From Nitrospirota bacterium (lineage in GTDB: Bacteria; Nitrospirota; Thermodesulfovibrionia; Thermodesulfovibrionales; JdFR-88): DNA of 64,000 nucleotides. The notes below the pieces were generated by a model, which did no database searches, was not told the origin of the DNA, and worked only from the letters and a program-made list of their open reading frames with translations. Within the stretch, counting starts at the first letter, position 1, and each line of letters opens with the position of its first letter. Shown piece by piece: positions 36,340 to 45,191 of this stretch. The DNA is taken from positions 52,000 through 115,999 of the forward strand of contig JAKAHV010000004.1 of the NCBI GenBank assembly GCA_021825295.1, written 5' to 3'. The translations under genes and the position numbers were made by a program.

Positions 36340-37247
36340 TGTCTATTCCGAGGATTGATTTTCTGATTCCCGGCGCCGGAAAGAGCGGAACGTCAGCCAT
36401 TGCGCAATATCTGAAAAGTCATCCACAAGTGTTTATCCCAAGAATCAAGGAGCCGACGTATTTCACTTTTGCGGATGCGGAAATCCCCGCATATACTGAG
36501 CGCTTGAATGCTATTCATAATTTCGAAGATTATTGCCGGCTATTCAGTGAGGCCGGTGATAAAAAAGCAATTGGCGAGGCGTCAACGTATTATTTCCTGC
36601 TGCCGGAAAGGTCCATCGCCAATATCAAACGGATAATCCCTGATTATCAAAGGATAAAAATCATTATCATTTTACGAAACCCGGTGGACAGGGCTTTTTC
36701 ACAATATATGATGCTTAAATTAAATAAGTGGGAGTCACTAAGCTTCGAAGACGCTATATCTGAAAAGACCATAAACAGGCGCATGGCCGAAAATTACGGT
36801 CCTTCTTACAACTATCTGGAGGAAGGTCTGTATTGTTACAGGATAAAGGCATTTCAGGAAAATTTTCCCTTCATGAAAATATATCTTTATGAGGATTTAT
36901 GCGGCAACCCAACTGGGCTGATGGATGACATTCTTTCTTTTCTTGATGTTGCCCCGGGCAATAATTGGCGGACGCATAGAAAAAAAGTCAATCCTTCCGG
37001 AATTCCCAGGATCAAATTCTTGCATGATTTTTTAATTAAACCTGGAGGGATAATTAAATCACTAGGCAAAACGGTTATTCCCCCGGAAATGAGACGCGGC
37101 ATTAAAGACAGGATGATTTCGCTGAATTTAAAGAGAGACGCCATGCGCCCTGCGACACGGGCCTTGCTGACTGACTATTATGAGGAAGAGATCCGGAACC
37201 TGGAGGGAATTATAGGACGTGACCTCTCCCACTGGCTCAAGAAATGA
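36339..37247 (+). CDS. Sulfotransferase (PAPS-dependent)
   Basis: About 302 residues from the ATG at 36339 (TGATG with wzx), with GAGGAGGAA upstream. It has the sulfotransferase PAPS-binding motifs: PGAGKSGTSAIAQYL (5'-phosphosulfate loop) near residue 10 and IIILRNPVDRAFSQY (3'-phosphate site with Arg and Ser) near 110, plus EPTYFTF near 45. Most like the carbohydrate/heparan-type family that modifies polysaccharides. AT-rich relative to neighbours, suggesting acquisition. It would use the PAPS made by the APS kinase in the same locus. Confidence 0.88.
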   Translation: MSIPRIDFLIPGAGKSGTSAIAQYLKSHPQVFIPRIKEPTYFTFADAEIPAYTERLNAIHNFEDYCRLFSEAGDKKAIGEASTYYFLLPERSIANIKRIIPDYQRIKIIIILRNPVDRAFSQYMMLKLNKWESLSFEDAISEKTINRRMAENYGPSYNYLEEGLYCYRIKAFQENFPFMKIYLYEDLCGNPTGLMDDILSFLDVAPGNNWRTHRKKVNPSGIPRIKFLHDFLIKPGGIIKSLGKTVIPPEMRRGIKDRMISLNLKRDAMRPATRALLTDYYEEEIRNLEGIIGRDLSHWLKK

Positions 37248-37286
37248 CTTTTGGGGGCTTTTCAGGGCGGAAAGGACGTATCTGAA

Positions 37287-38672
37287 ATGGACAGGACTTC
37301 CGGATTTATAAGGTTGAAGATGAAAAAATTCGTTTTCAGCCCCCTCATGTTCGGTCTGCTGGGGTTTCCCGCCGGGGTATTTTTCTTTTTGGCCCGCATT
37401 CTGGATATCGATTTGTTCTGGTTCAACTATCTGTATATGGTGAAATTGCGGCTCAGGGCCGGCTATCAGGCCGGCATGTTTTCATACGTGAACGATAAAG
37501 AGGCCGTCTCACGAGGCGTTGAAAAATTGAAGAAAATTGAAAAAAACGTTCTTTACGCCGTGTCCCGTATCGGGGCGGACATTGCCGGACCCCCTGAAGC
37601 GGGGAAAAATCCCTTGGACACGCTTTTTCTGACGTCCTTTATCTACGGCACCGGAGGCCATACACGCCTTTTGCAGACATATGTGTCTCATATGGAAAAT
37701 TCAAAATTGCTTGTAACAGGCAGGTACTCGTCCCGGCGCGCTTATGATCCGAGGCTCCAGTCCGAAGCCGGGAAAGGCTTCCCCCGGGGGCGTATCCTGA
37801 TGAAACAAGGCAGGGGAGGAAATTTCAGGTCCGAAGTGTCGGGAATATACGGAGAGCTTTCCGGGCTGGCCCCGAAAAAGCTCGTCCTTTTCAATCATCC
37901 GGCGGATATGGGATTGCTGGTTGCCGCGCTTCTGTACGCGGCGAAGAGAAAGGACCTTACCGTCGCCTATTACCACCATGCCGACGATTATATGCCCTTT
38001 CTCGGGAGCTTTTTTTCCTGCCATATAGACCTGGACGCGAACCAGGATAAAAAATGCGGCCAGGTGCCCCGCCGGGAGTTGATAAGGATATCCACGCGCA
38101 ACCGTGTTCAGCGGCCGGAGGAGGCGCCCTGTCCGGACCTCTTCACGGCATTTTCATTCGTGCCCGTGTCAAAAATCGCCGGAGAAGACGGGAAAGCAGA
38201 CGGCTACGCCTCGCTGGTGCGGGACCTGGGCGGCAGGGGCATAGGCACGATCATGGCCACGAGCAGGGGCGAAGGCGCCCTGCTGAGGGATATCCTGGAG
38301 AGGAACCGCTGCCGCCAGGACCTCATTGAAGTCGATGAGGATTGCTCGGACATATCGAAATACGCCGGCAGGGTCCACGCATATCTGGACACTTTTCCGG
38401 TGGGAGGCGGCATGTCGGTTGTGGACGGCCTTTCCATGGGATTGCCCGTCATGATTCTTGATGCGGAAAACCATCAGATATTCAGGGACCCCGCCCTCGC
38501 CCGTTTCACGTTCTCATCGGCCGGGGATATTCTCAAATACGCCGGGGAAATGGCGGCCGACTGCGGATTCTACGACCGGCAGCGCGCGGCCGCGCATGAT
38601 ACATACCGGAATTATTACTCGGAGGAGACAATGGTCGAAAAGTTGTCCGGGGCGCTCGAAAAAAAATGGTAG
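37287..38672 (+). CDS. Glycosyltransferase-like protein
   Basis: About 461 residues from the ATG at 37287; the track start is 12 codons earlier. The N-terminus has a hydrophobic stretch (PLMFGLLGFPAGVFFFLARIL), so it is membrane-associated. Two Rossmann-like halves follow: FLTSFIYGTGGHTRLLQTYV in the first, and DTFPVGGGMSVVDGLSMGLPV near residue 405 in the second, the pattern of GT-B enzymes that bind a nucleotide sugar. Sugar specificity unknown. Confidence 0.65.
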   Translation: MDRTSGFIRLKMKKFVFSPLMFGLLGFPAGVFFFLARILDIDLFWFNYLYMVKLRLRAGYQAGMFSYVNDKEAVSRGVEKLKKIEKNVLYAVSRIGADIAGPPEAGKNPLDTLFLTSFIYGTGGHTRLLQTYVSHMENSKLLVTGRYSSRRAYDPRLQSEAGKGFPRGRILMKQGRGGNFRSEVSGIYGELSGLAPKKLVLFNHPADMGLLVAALLYAAKRKDLTVAYYHHADDYMPFLGSFFSCHIDLDANQDKKCGQVPRRELIRISTRNRVQRPEEAPCPDLFTAFSFVPVSKIAGEDGKADGYASLVRDLGGRGIGTIMATSRGEGALLRDILERNRCRQDLIEVDEDCSDISKYAGRVHAYLDTFPVGGGMSVVDGLSMGLPVMILDAENHQIFRDPALARFTFSSAGDILKYAGEMAADCGFYDRQRAAAHDTYRNYYSEETMVEKLSGALEKKW

Positions 38673-39979
38673 AGGCCGCGGTTAACGGGCGAACGGACCC
38701 ATTCATGGACTTCCTGCTTGCGCTGTCCGTTTTTGCCCTTTTTTTCCTGATGGTATTCGTTCCGACCATATACCAGGCGCCCAAGGGCGTGCTCCTTGGG
38801 GCCGCCTTTTCCATAATCCTCTTCAGGTTGTCGAGCGGGCGGCTGCGCCTGCACCGGAGCATCGTCTTTCTTACCCTGCTTATGGCCGCCAACGGCCTTT
38901 TTTTCATGTTGCTTGGCGTCATGCGCGGCGCCCCGGGGGCCGTGAGCGTCGGGACCGTCTATGTGGTGTGGCCGGTCGTTTACACGGTCCTCATAGCCGG
39001 GGTAACGAAGGAAGGGGCAATAGACAATCTGTTCCGGATGTTGTTGATAGCGTCCGTTGCGGCCGCGGCTTATATGATCATTTTTGTCCTGTATGACCCC
39101 CTTGGGCTGTGGCCGGGAAAATATTTTGTGAATATCTTCCCCAAAGGCACATACGGGGTGTCCATGGGGGGCGGCCTGGATTACATCGAAATATCCTTCC
39201 TCTCCATGCCTCCGTTTCTGTTTGTGGTGCCGTTTATTCTTGCTTGCCTTATGACATGGCCACGGAAATCCGGGATGCCCGTGAAGCGGGCCTTTCTGTG
39301 GGCGGTTTTTTTTATAGGCATGCTCATTATAATCATCAGCGGCAAGAGGGCTTATCTCCTGATACTGGCCCTTGCCCCGGTGCTGACCCTTTTTTTGCAG
39401 CGGTTTTCTCCGGCGCGGGCCAGGAAGGCGTATTCGGGGCCGGTCCGGCAGGTGGCGGTGTCGGGCGCCATTATGCTGGCGGTCATTGTCGGATATCTTC
39501 ACTACGCCTATAACGTCCAGGTGTCCGGGTTGCTCAATCATTTTTCTTCCGGCTTTGATTTTAAAACGGGCGGGACAAGCCCCATGATGCGCGAACAGCA
39601 GTACCGCGCTCTGATGGGCGCATGGAGCAGGAGGCCTTTATTCGGGGCCGGGCACGGGGCGGTGGACTGGGAGTCCGTGCGGAATTACAAGATGCCCTGG
39701 TCGTACGAGCTTTCCTATCTTGCCCTGCTTTTTCATGTTGGGATTGTCGGATTTTCGATTTACGGCATCGGCGTGCTCTGGATCATATGGAAGGCGGTGG
39801 GGATAATCCGATCCGGAGACAGGATGGGGTTGTACATGCTCCCGGTACTTGTGGGGATGATATGCTATCTTGTCGTCAACGCGACAAACCCCTTTCTGGA
39901 AAAATTCGACAACCTGTGGGTCCTTTTTTTGCCGCTCGCGCTTATCAATTATAATTATCTCTTGAAGGGGAGGAGCTGA
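38666..39979 (+). CDS. wzy: Wzy-type polysaccharide polymerase / O-antigen ligase-like
   Basis: 437 residues with about ten hydrophobic helices and one large periplasmic loop (about residues 275-345, containing MMREQQYRALMGAWSRRPLFGAGHG). That loop with RPLFGAGHG is typical of Wzy_C/O-antigen ligase superfamily members. In this setting, between flippase and transferases, polymerase is the better guess. Start overlaps the previous stop by 7 bases. No further function can be read from the sequence. Confidence 0.8.
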   Translation: MVEAAVNGRTDPFMDFLLALSVFALFFLMVFVPTIYQAPKGVLLGAAFSIILFRLSSGRLRLHRSIVFLTLLMAANGLFFMLLGVMRGAPGAVSVGTVYVVWPVVYTVLIAGVTKEGAIDNLFRMLLIASVAAAAYMIIFVLYDPLGLWPGKYFVNIFPKGTYGVSMGGGLDYIEISFLSMPPFLFVVPFILACLMTWPRKSGMPVKRAFLWAVFFIGMLIIIISGKRAYLLILALAPVLTLFLQRFSPARARKAYSGPVRQVAVSGAIMLAVIVGYLHYAYNVQVSGLLNHFSSGFDFKTGGTSPMMREQQYRALMGAWSRRPLFGAGHGAVDWESVRNYKMPWSYELSYLALLFHVGIVGFSIYGIGVLWIIWKAVGIIRSGDRMGLYMLPVLVGMICYLVVNATNPFLEKFDNLWVLFLPLALINYNYLLKGRS

Positions 39980-39981
39980 AA

Positions 39982-40704
39982 TTGAAATATATAGCGAAAA
40001 AATTAAAGTTATTCGTTCTTGCCTTTTTGAAACCTCGAAAGTACTCTAAAGTGACACAGGACTGGCAGGAGTTCTGGAATGAAAAAGCGCTTTCCGATGA
40101 TTCAAGTGCTGCTTCAGGGAGGCCGGGACTGGAACCACAAATCTTTCAATTCATTGCACAGGATATAAAATTGAAACTAAAACTTGGCGGGCGGGACAGT
40201 GTTTTGGATATTGGATGCAATTTGGGAGATATTACTGCTCTTATTTCGGATGATGTGCATGATATAACTGGAATTGACATTTCTGAAAATGCGATCCAAT
40301 CAGCACAAAAAAAATATGGCAATCAAAATATCATTTTTTTAAATGAAGAATTGCCGGTCCACGCGAACAGGGGCAGACGGTACGATGCGGTTATTGTTTA
40401 TAGTGTTTTACACTACCTGAAATGGAAAACAGCAGCCAAAAAATTCCTGGATAATGTGACAAGTATATGCAACCCCTCTGCGAGAATTTTAATAGGAGAC
40501 ATACCATTTAAGGAATTTTACAATGAAAAATACAATCATAAATGGCTGATAATGACTCAAAAGGAGTTGCTGGCTTATGTGAAATCACTCCCCGGAGTTG
40601 AAACGGCAGTTATCCTTGAACAGCCAAATCACCTCCCCAGTTTCGATTACAGAAGAGATTTGTTGATTCACATGTCCCCTGGATTTGGGGCAAAGGATAT
40701 CTGA
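39982..40704 (+). CDS. Class I SAM-dependent methyltransferase
   Basis: 240 residues, TTG start with GGGGAGG upstream. SAM-binding VLDIGCNLGDITALI near residue 75 and GIDISENAIQSAQKK near 95, then VIVYSVLHYL. Strongly AT-rich codon use (AAA, ATT, TTA) compared with the genes on both sides, so probably acquired separately. It could methylate a sugar of the repeat unit or act on the glycan end; substrate unknown. Confidence 0.8.
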   Translation: MKYIAKKLKLFVLAFLKPRKYSKVTQDWQEFWNEKALSDDSSAASGRPGLEPQIFQFIAQDIKLKLKLGGRDSVLDIGCNLGDITALISDDVHDITGIDISENAIQSAQKKYGNQNIIFLNEELPVHANRGRRYDAVIVYSVLHYLKWKTAAKKFLDNVTSICNPSARILIGDIPFKEFYNEKYNHKWLIMTQKELLAYVKSLPGVETAVILEQPNHLPSFDYRRDLLIHMSPGFGAKDI

Positions 40705-40710
40705 CTGCGT

Positions 40711-41691
40711 ATGAGTTGCTCGCTCGACATCGTCATAGTCAACTGGAACACGAAGGGGCAGTTGAGGGAGTGCCTGGAATCCATCGCCGCCGCGGACATC
40801 AGGGGTTTTGAATTGCGCCGGGTGGTTGTGGTGGACAACGGCTCCACCGACGGTTCGGCCTCGGATACCGGGGGCATCGGGCTGCCGCTTGAGGTCATCC
40901 AAAACGGCAGGAACCTGGGGTTCGCCGCGGCCTGCAATCAGGGGGCGCGCGGATCGGAATCCGATTATCTGCTGTTCCTCAATCCGGACACCCGTGTTTA
41001 CAGGGATTCGTTGTGGAAGCCTGTTGCCTTCATGCAGGGGCCGGGCAGCGAAAAAACCGGCATTGCCGGCATACAGCTTGTGGACGAATCCGGCAGGGCG
41101 GCGGTCTCCTGCGCAAGGTTCCCCACCGTCTCGATGTACCTGTCGAAGATGACCGGATTGAGCGCCTTGTTCCCCCGCAGGTTTCCGTCTTATATGATGA
41201 CCGAATGGGATTATTCGGCCAGCGGGACAGTCGAACAGGTGATAGGCGCCTTTTTCCTCATCAGAAGGAGGCTGTTCGAAGAGCTTGGCCGCTTCGATGA
41301 ACGTTTTTTCGTTTATTTCGAGGAGGTGGATATTTCGTACAGGGCGGCCATGAACGGATGGAAGACCCAATATCTCGCGGATGTCCGGGCGTTCCATCGG
41401 GGGCAGGGCTCTTCCCACCAGGTCCAGGGGCTGCGGCTGTTTTACTCGCTGAGGAGCCGCATCCTTTACGGGCTCAAGCATTTTGACGGTTTCGAGGCTT
41501 TTTTGCTTATCGTCGCGACCCTGGGGATCGAGCCGGTCCCACGTATAATTATCTCCCTTATAAGGAGGTCCTCGCCTTTAGAAACTATCCGCGGCTATAT
41601 GTTATTATGGACGTGGTTTGTCCGTAATGCTTGGAGAAAACAGAAAAAAACAGGCAATATCAATCATTCAGAAGGAGAGATCGAGCTGTGA
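40711..41691 (+). CDS. GT2 family glycosyltransferase (rhamnosyltransferase-like)
   Basis: 326 residues. GT-A fold starting DIVIVNWNTKGQLRECLESI, then VVVVDNGSTDGSA, NLGFAAACNQGARGS and LLFLNPDTRV, all typical of GT2 transferases related to rhamnosyltransferases such as WbbL. FEEVDISYRAAMNGW near residue 205 is the acceptor-side motif, and a hydrophobic helix near the C-terminus should hold it at the membrane. Overlaps the next start (GTGA). Confidence 0.88.
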   Translation: MSCSLDIVIVNWNTKGQLRECLESIAAADIRGFELRRVVVVDNGSTDGSASDTGGIGLPLEVIQNGRNLGFAAACNQGARGSESDYLLFLNPDTRVYRDSLWKPVAFMQGPGSEKTGIAGIQLVDESGRAAVSCARFPTVSMYLSKMTGLSALFPRRFPSYMMTEWDYSASGTVEQVIGAFFLIRRRLFEELGRFDERFFVYFEEVDISYRAAMNGWKTQYLADVRAFHRGQGSSHQVQGLRLFYSLRSRILYGLKHFDGFEAFLLIVATLGIEPVPRIIISLIRRSSPLETIRGYMLLWTWFVRNAWRKQKKTGNINHSEGEIEL

Positions 41692-42812
41692 TTCCGGTTT
41701 TTAAGCCAAAGATGAACAAGGCAGAGATACTGCCCGAACTGGAAAAAATATTTGATTCAGGATGGATCGGACTCGGTCCCAAAACATCCGAGTTTGAAGA
41801 AAAGTTCGCCGAATTCACCGGGACAAAATACGCGGTTGCCGTCAATTCGGCCACTGCGGCCCTGCATCTGGCGGTGCACGCCCTGGGGATAGGCGAAAAC
41901 GACGAGGTGATCGTGCCTTCCATGACTTTCGTCTCCACGGGCCTTGCCCCTCTTTATTGCGGGGCAAGGGCGGTCTTCGCGGACATCGAGGAGGACACCC
42001 TGTGCATTGACCCCGCGGACATCAAAAGAAAGATAACGGGCAGGACAAAGGCCATTATCCCGGTACATTTCGGCGGGCACGCATGCAGGATGGACGAGAT
42101 CATGGATATTGCGGCGCATCATAAACTCTCCGTCATCGAGGACACGGCCCACGGGTGCGGCGGCAGATACAGGGGCAGGATGCTGGGCTCGATAGGGCTC
42201 ATGGGATGTTTCAGTTTCCACGCGGTCAAGAACCTGCCCACGGGCGACGGCGGAATGATTACCACAAATGATGAGGGGCTTTACAACAGGCTCAGGAGTC
42301 TCAGGTGGGTCGGGATAAACAAGGACACCTGGAACAGGTCGTCCGGGGGGCAGTATTCATGGCAATATTCGGTGGACGAGCTTGGCTTTAAATGCCATAT
42401 GAACGACATCACCGCGGTCATCGGGCTTGCGCAGCTTAAGGTGCTTGAGGAGCACAACGAAATGCGCAGGCAAGTCGCGCGGCGTTATACCGAGGCGTTT
42501 GCGGAATTGCCCTGGGTCAGCACGCCGGTTGAAAAGGAATACTCCCGCAACGCATGGCACAATTACGTCGTGAAGGTGCCGTCAAGAAATGAGCTTAACG
42601 AATTCCTGAGGACAAGGGGCATCTCCACCGGCGTCCATTATGAGCCGATCCATCATTACGGGGTCTTTAAGGGAGACGCGGCCGGGGTCCCCGTCACCGA
42701 AAGGGTGTGGGAAAGCCTGCTGACCCTGCCGTTGTTCCCCGACCTCACGGACGCCGAGTTCCGGCAGGTGATTGAAGGCATCAGGGACTTTGCCAGGGAA
42801 GCCGTGTTATGA
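41688..42812 (+). CDS. DegT/DnrJ/EryC1 sugar aminotransferase
   Basis: About 374 residues. The GTG at 41688 (GTGA with the previous stop, GAAGGAGAG 8 bases upstream) fits better than the track ATG at 41631. PLP fold: NSATAALHLAVHALG, PVHFGGHACRMDEI, VIEDTAHGCGGRY, and FSFHAVKNLPTGDGGM with the lysine near residue 185. Close to enzymes that aminate UDP- or dTDP-4-keto sugars. It is a second 3- or 4-aminating activity in the locus, in addition to the FdtB-like gene. Confidence 0.9.
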   Translation: MIPVFKPKMNKAEILPELEKIFDSGWIGLGPKTSEFEEKFAEFTGTKYAVAVNSATAALHLAVHALGIGENDEVIVPSMTFVSTGLAPLYCGARAVFADIEEDTLCIDPADIKRKITGRTKAIIPVHFGGHACRMDEIMDIAAHHKLSVIEDTAHGCGGRYRGRMLGSIGLMGCFSFHAVKNLPTGDGGMITTNDEGLYNRLRSLRWVGINKDTWNRSSGGQYSWQYSVDELGFKCHMNDITAVIGLAQLKVLEEHNEMRRQVARRYTEAFAELPWVSTPVEKEYSRNAWHNYVVKVPSRNELNEFLRTRGISTGVHYEPIHHYGVFKGDAAGVPVTERVWESLLTLPLFPDLTDAEFRQVIEGIRDFAREAVL

Positions 42813-43945
42813 AAATACTGTTTTTGACTTTTGGCCCTCCTATTATTGCAAGTTCGAGGACGAGGGTTTATCAATACCTGCCTTTTTTCCGGAACGACGG
42901 GACAGACTTCAGGATAATCCCCGCCTTCACAGGCGTGCCGTACCGGTTAAGGGGCTCCCTGTCATCCGGCGCCGGCGCGCTTCGGAGGGCAAGAGGTTTT
43001 CTGCTGAAGGTGAACATATGGTTCTGGAACATATTCAACGTATTTTTTTCCGTGTTCCAGATCGCGCGGGCCTTTTTTGCTTCGGTCGTCTTTTCGTATG
43101 ACATAGTGTTTGTCCAGAAGGTTTTCCTGCCTTTGCCGGTTTTGAAGATTCTCCGGTTTTTCGGCAAGAAGCTGGTCTTCGATTTCGATGACGCCATATA
43201 CACCCAGAAGGGCATTTTCAGGAACAAGACCCGGTTTGACAAGGCGATCCGCCTTTATGACCTGGTAGTGCTGGAAAATGAAGAAACGGCGAATTATGTG
43301 CGGGGAAAAGGAGTTGAAAATATCCTTACCATCACCGGCCCTATCGACATCAACAGATACAGAGGGCGAAATCCATCCGGCGGGGGGAAAGTAATAGCGG
43401 GATGGATAGGCAGCCCGTCTTCCCAGCAGTATCTGCGCATGATTAAAGACGTATGCGCCAGGCTGTGCAAAAAATATCCCCAGCTTTATTTCGAGACAAT
43501 CGGCGCCGGAGACCTTGAAATGGAGGGTGTGAGGCTTATACGGAAACGCTGGAGCCTTGAATCCGAGGTGGAGGACCTGAAGGATTTTGACATCGGCGTC
43601 ATGCCGCTGCCGGATGACGAGTTTTCGAGGGGAAAGGGCGGATACAAATTGCTTCAGTACATGTCCATGGGCATTCCGGGGTGCGCCTCTCCGGTAGGTA
43701 TAAACGCCATGCTTGTGGAAGACGGGGTGAACGGTTTTCTGGCCGGGGACGAAGACCAGTGGTTCACGAAGATTTCCCGCCTGGTAGAGGACACCCCGCT
43801 CAGGGAAAGGATGGGCGCAAACGGCAGGGCGGCGGTCGAGAAATTATATTCCTTCGAGGCGGCATACCCGCGGCTTAAACAATCCCTCGGGGCTTTATGC
43901 CGGTCCGGGCGGCAGTCCACGAGTCTCCCCTGCGAGAGCAAATAG
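42809..43945 (+). CDS. GT4 family glycosyltransferase
   Basis: 378 residues, ATGA overlap. GT-B fold: N-terminal TFGPPIIASSRTRVYQYLPFF, VFDFDDAIYTQKG near residue 125, KVIAGWIGSPSSQQYL near 195, and DIGVMPLPDDEFSRGKGGYKLLQYMSMGIP near 265, with the donor-binding Glu replaced by a Gly/Lys context seen in some group 1 members. Adds a sugar to the lipid-linked repeat unit; donor unknown. Confidence 0.85.
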   Translation: MKILFLTFGPPIIASSRTRVYQYLPFFRNDGTDFRIIPAFTGVPYRLRGSLSSGAGALRRARGFLLKVNIWFWNIFNVFFSVFQIARAFFASVVFSYDIVFVQKVFLPLPVLKILRFFGKKLVFDFDDAIYTQKGIFRNKTRFDKAIRLYDLVVLENEETANYVRGKGVENILTITGPIDINRYRGRNPSGGGKVIAGWIGSPSSQQYLRMIKDVCARLCKKYPQLYFETIGAGDLEMEGVRLIRKRWSLESEVEDLKDFDIGVMPLPDDEFSRGKGGYKLLQYMSMGIPGCASPVGINAMLVEDGVNGFLAGDEDQWFTKISRLVEDTPLRERMGANGRAAVEKLYSFEAAYPRLKQSLGALCRSGRQSTSLPCESK

Positions 43946-43958
43946 CCTTAAGCTCAAA

Positions 43959-45191
43959 ATGCCGGTCAAGACGGTTTTCAGGCATCATCCAGGCGGCGGT
44001 CGCGAGGCTGGAAACGGCGGTCCGCCTGCCGGAGGGCGGAACGGGCAGGGGGGCCGGCCCAGGTGCGCCGTCTACGTTGCCAACACCTCCTGGTACCTCT
44101 ACAATTTCCGGCTCTCCCTGATGCAGCGGATGGCCAACGAGGGATGGCGGGTCATAGCCGCCGCCCCAAGGGACGGATATTCAAGCCGCCTTACGGAAAG
44201 TGGCATCCTGTATTATCCATTGCCGATGTCCCGGAAGGGTATGAACCCCCTGGCGGAAATTGCGCTTCTATTGCGCCTTTACAGGCTCTATGCCAGGGAG
44301 CATCCGGCGCTGGCGCATCACTTTACCATGAAACCCGTTATTTACGGAACGATTGCGGCCCGGCTGGCCGGAGTGGCCGCGATTGTCAACGCGGTTACCG
44401 GGCTCGGCTATATTTTTTCCAGCAATGGGGCAAAAGCGCGGGTTTTGCGGGGCGTGGTAAGCCGTGCGATGCGTTTCATCATGGACGCGGACAATATAAG
44501 GGTCATATTCCAGAACCCGGACGACAGGGATGTGTTTGTCTCCGGGGGCCTTTTGGATCCGGGGCGCGCGGTGATGATCCGCGGCTCCGGAGTTGACGTG
44601 GACAAGTTCACGCCGTCTCCCGAGCGTGAGGGCGGTCCCGTGGTGCTGCTTTGCGCCCGGATGCTCAGGAGCAAGGGTGTGGAGGAATTGGTAGAGGCGG
44701 CTCGCCATCTGCGGAAAATGAATATGCCGGGACAAATAGTTTTGGCCGGGCAATCCGATCCCGGCAATCCGGAAGCCATATCGGAAGATCAATTGAGGCA
44801 GTGGGACGAGGAGGGTATAGTCCGGTGGCTGGGCCACAGGGATGACATGCCAAAAATTTACGCCGGCGCGCATATAATAGCGCTGCCTTCCTACAGGGAA
44901 GGGGTCCCTCGCACTTTGCTGGAGGCTGCGGCATGCGGCCGCGCTATTGTGGCCACCGACGTGCCGGGGTGCAGGGAAATCGTCCGCCACGGTGAAAACG
45001 GACTGCTGGTGCCGGCCAGAAACCCCAGGGCGCTCAGCCTGGCCTTGAAGACGCTGATGGAGGACCCCTGTTTGCGCCTGCGGATGGGGGCGAAGAGCCG
45101 TGAAATCGCCGTCTCGGAATTCGCACAGGAGCATGTTATTGACCTGACATTGGAAGTATACGCAGGCTTGTGCGGGAGCTTGCCGCACTGA
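43959..45191 (+). CDS. GT4 family glycosyltransferase (PglA/WbnH-like)
   Basis: 410 residues. The first 35 residues are Gly/Arg-rich and may not be translated; the fold begins CAVYVANTSWYLYNFRLSL. AHHFTMKPVIYGTIAARL and VNAVTGLGYIF near residues 115-150 are typical of transferases that act on HexNAc-PP-undecaprenol. LPSYREGVPRTLLEAAACGRA near 310 carries the EX7E-type donor site. Probably one of the first transferases after the WecA-like enzyme. Confidence 0.87.
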   Translation: MPVKTVFRHHPGGGREAGNGGPPAGGRNGQGGRPRCAVYVANTSWYLYNFRLSLMQRMANEGWRVIAAAPRDGYSSRLTESGILYYPLPMSRKGMNPLAEIALLLRLYRLYAREHPALAHHFTMKPVIYGTIAARLAGVAAIVNAVTGLGYIFSSNGAKARVLRGVVSRAMRFIMDADNIRVIFQNPDDRDVFVSGGLLDPGRAVMIRGSGVDVDKFTPSPEREGGPVVLLCARMLRSKGVEELVEAARHLRKMNMPGQIVLAGQSDPGNPEAISEDQLRQWDEEGIVRWLGHRDDMPKIYAGAHIIALPSYREGVPRTLLEAAACGRAIVATDVPGCREIVRHGENGLLVPARNPRALSLALKTLMEDPCLRLRMGAKSREIAVSEFAQEHVIDLTLEVYAGLCGSLPH

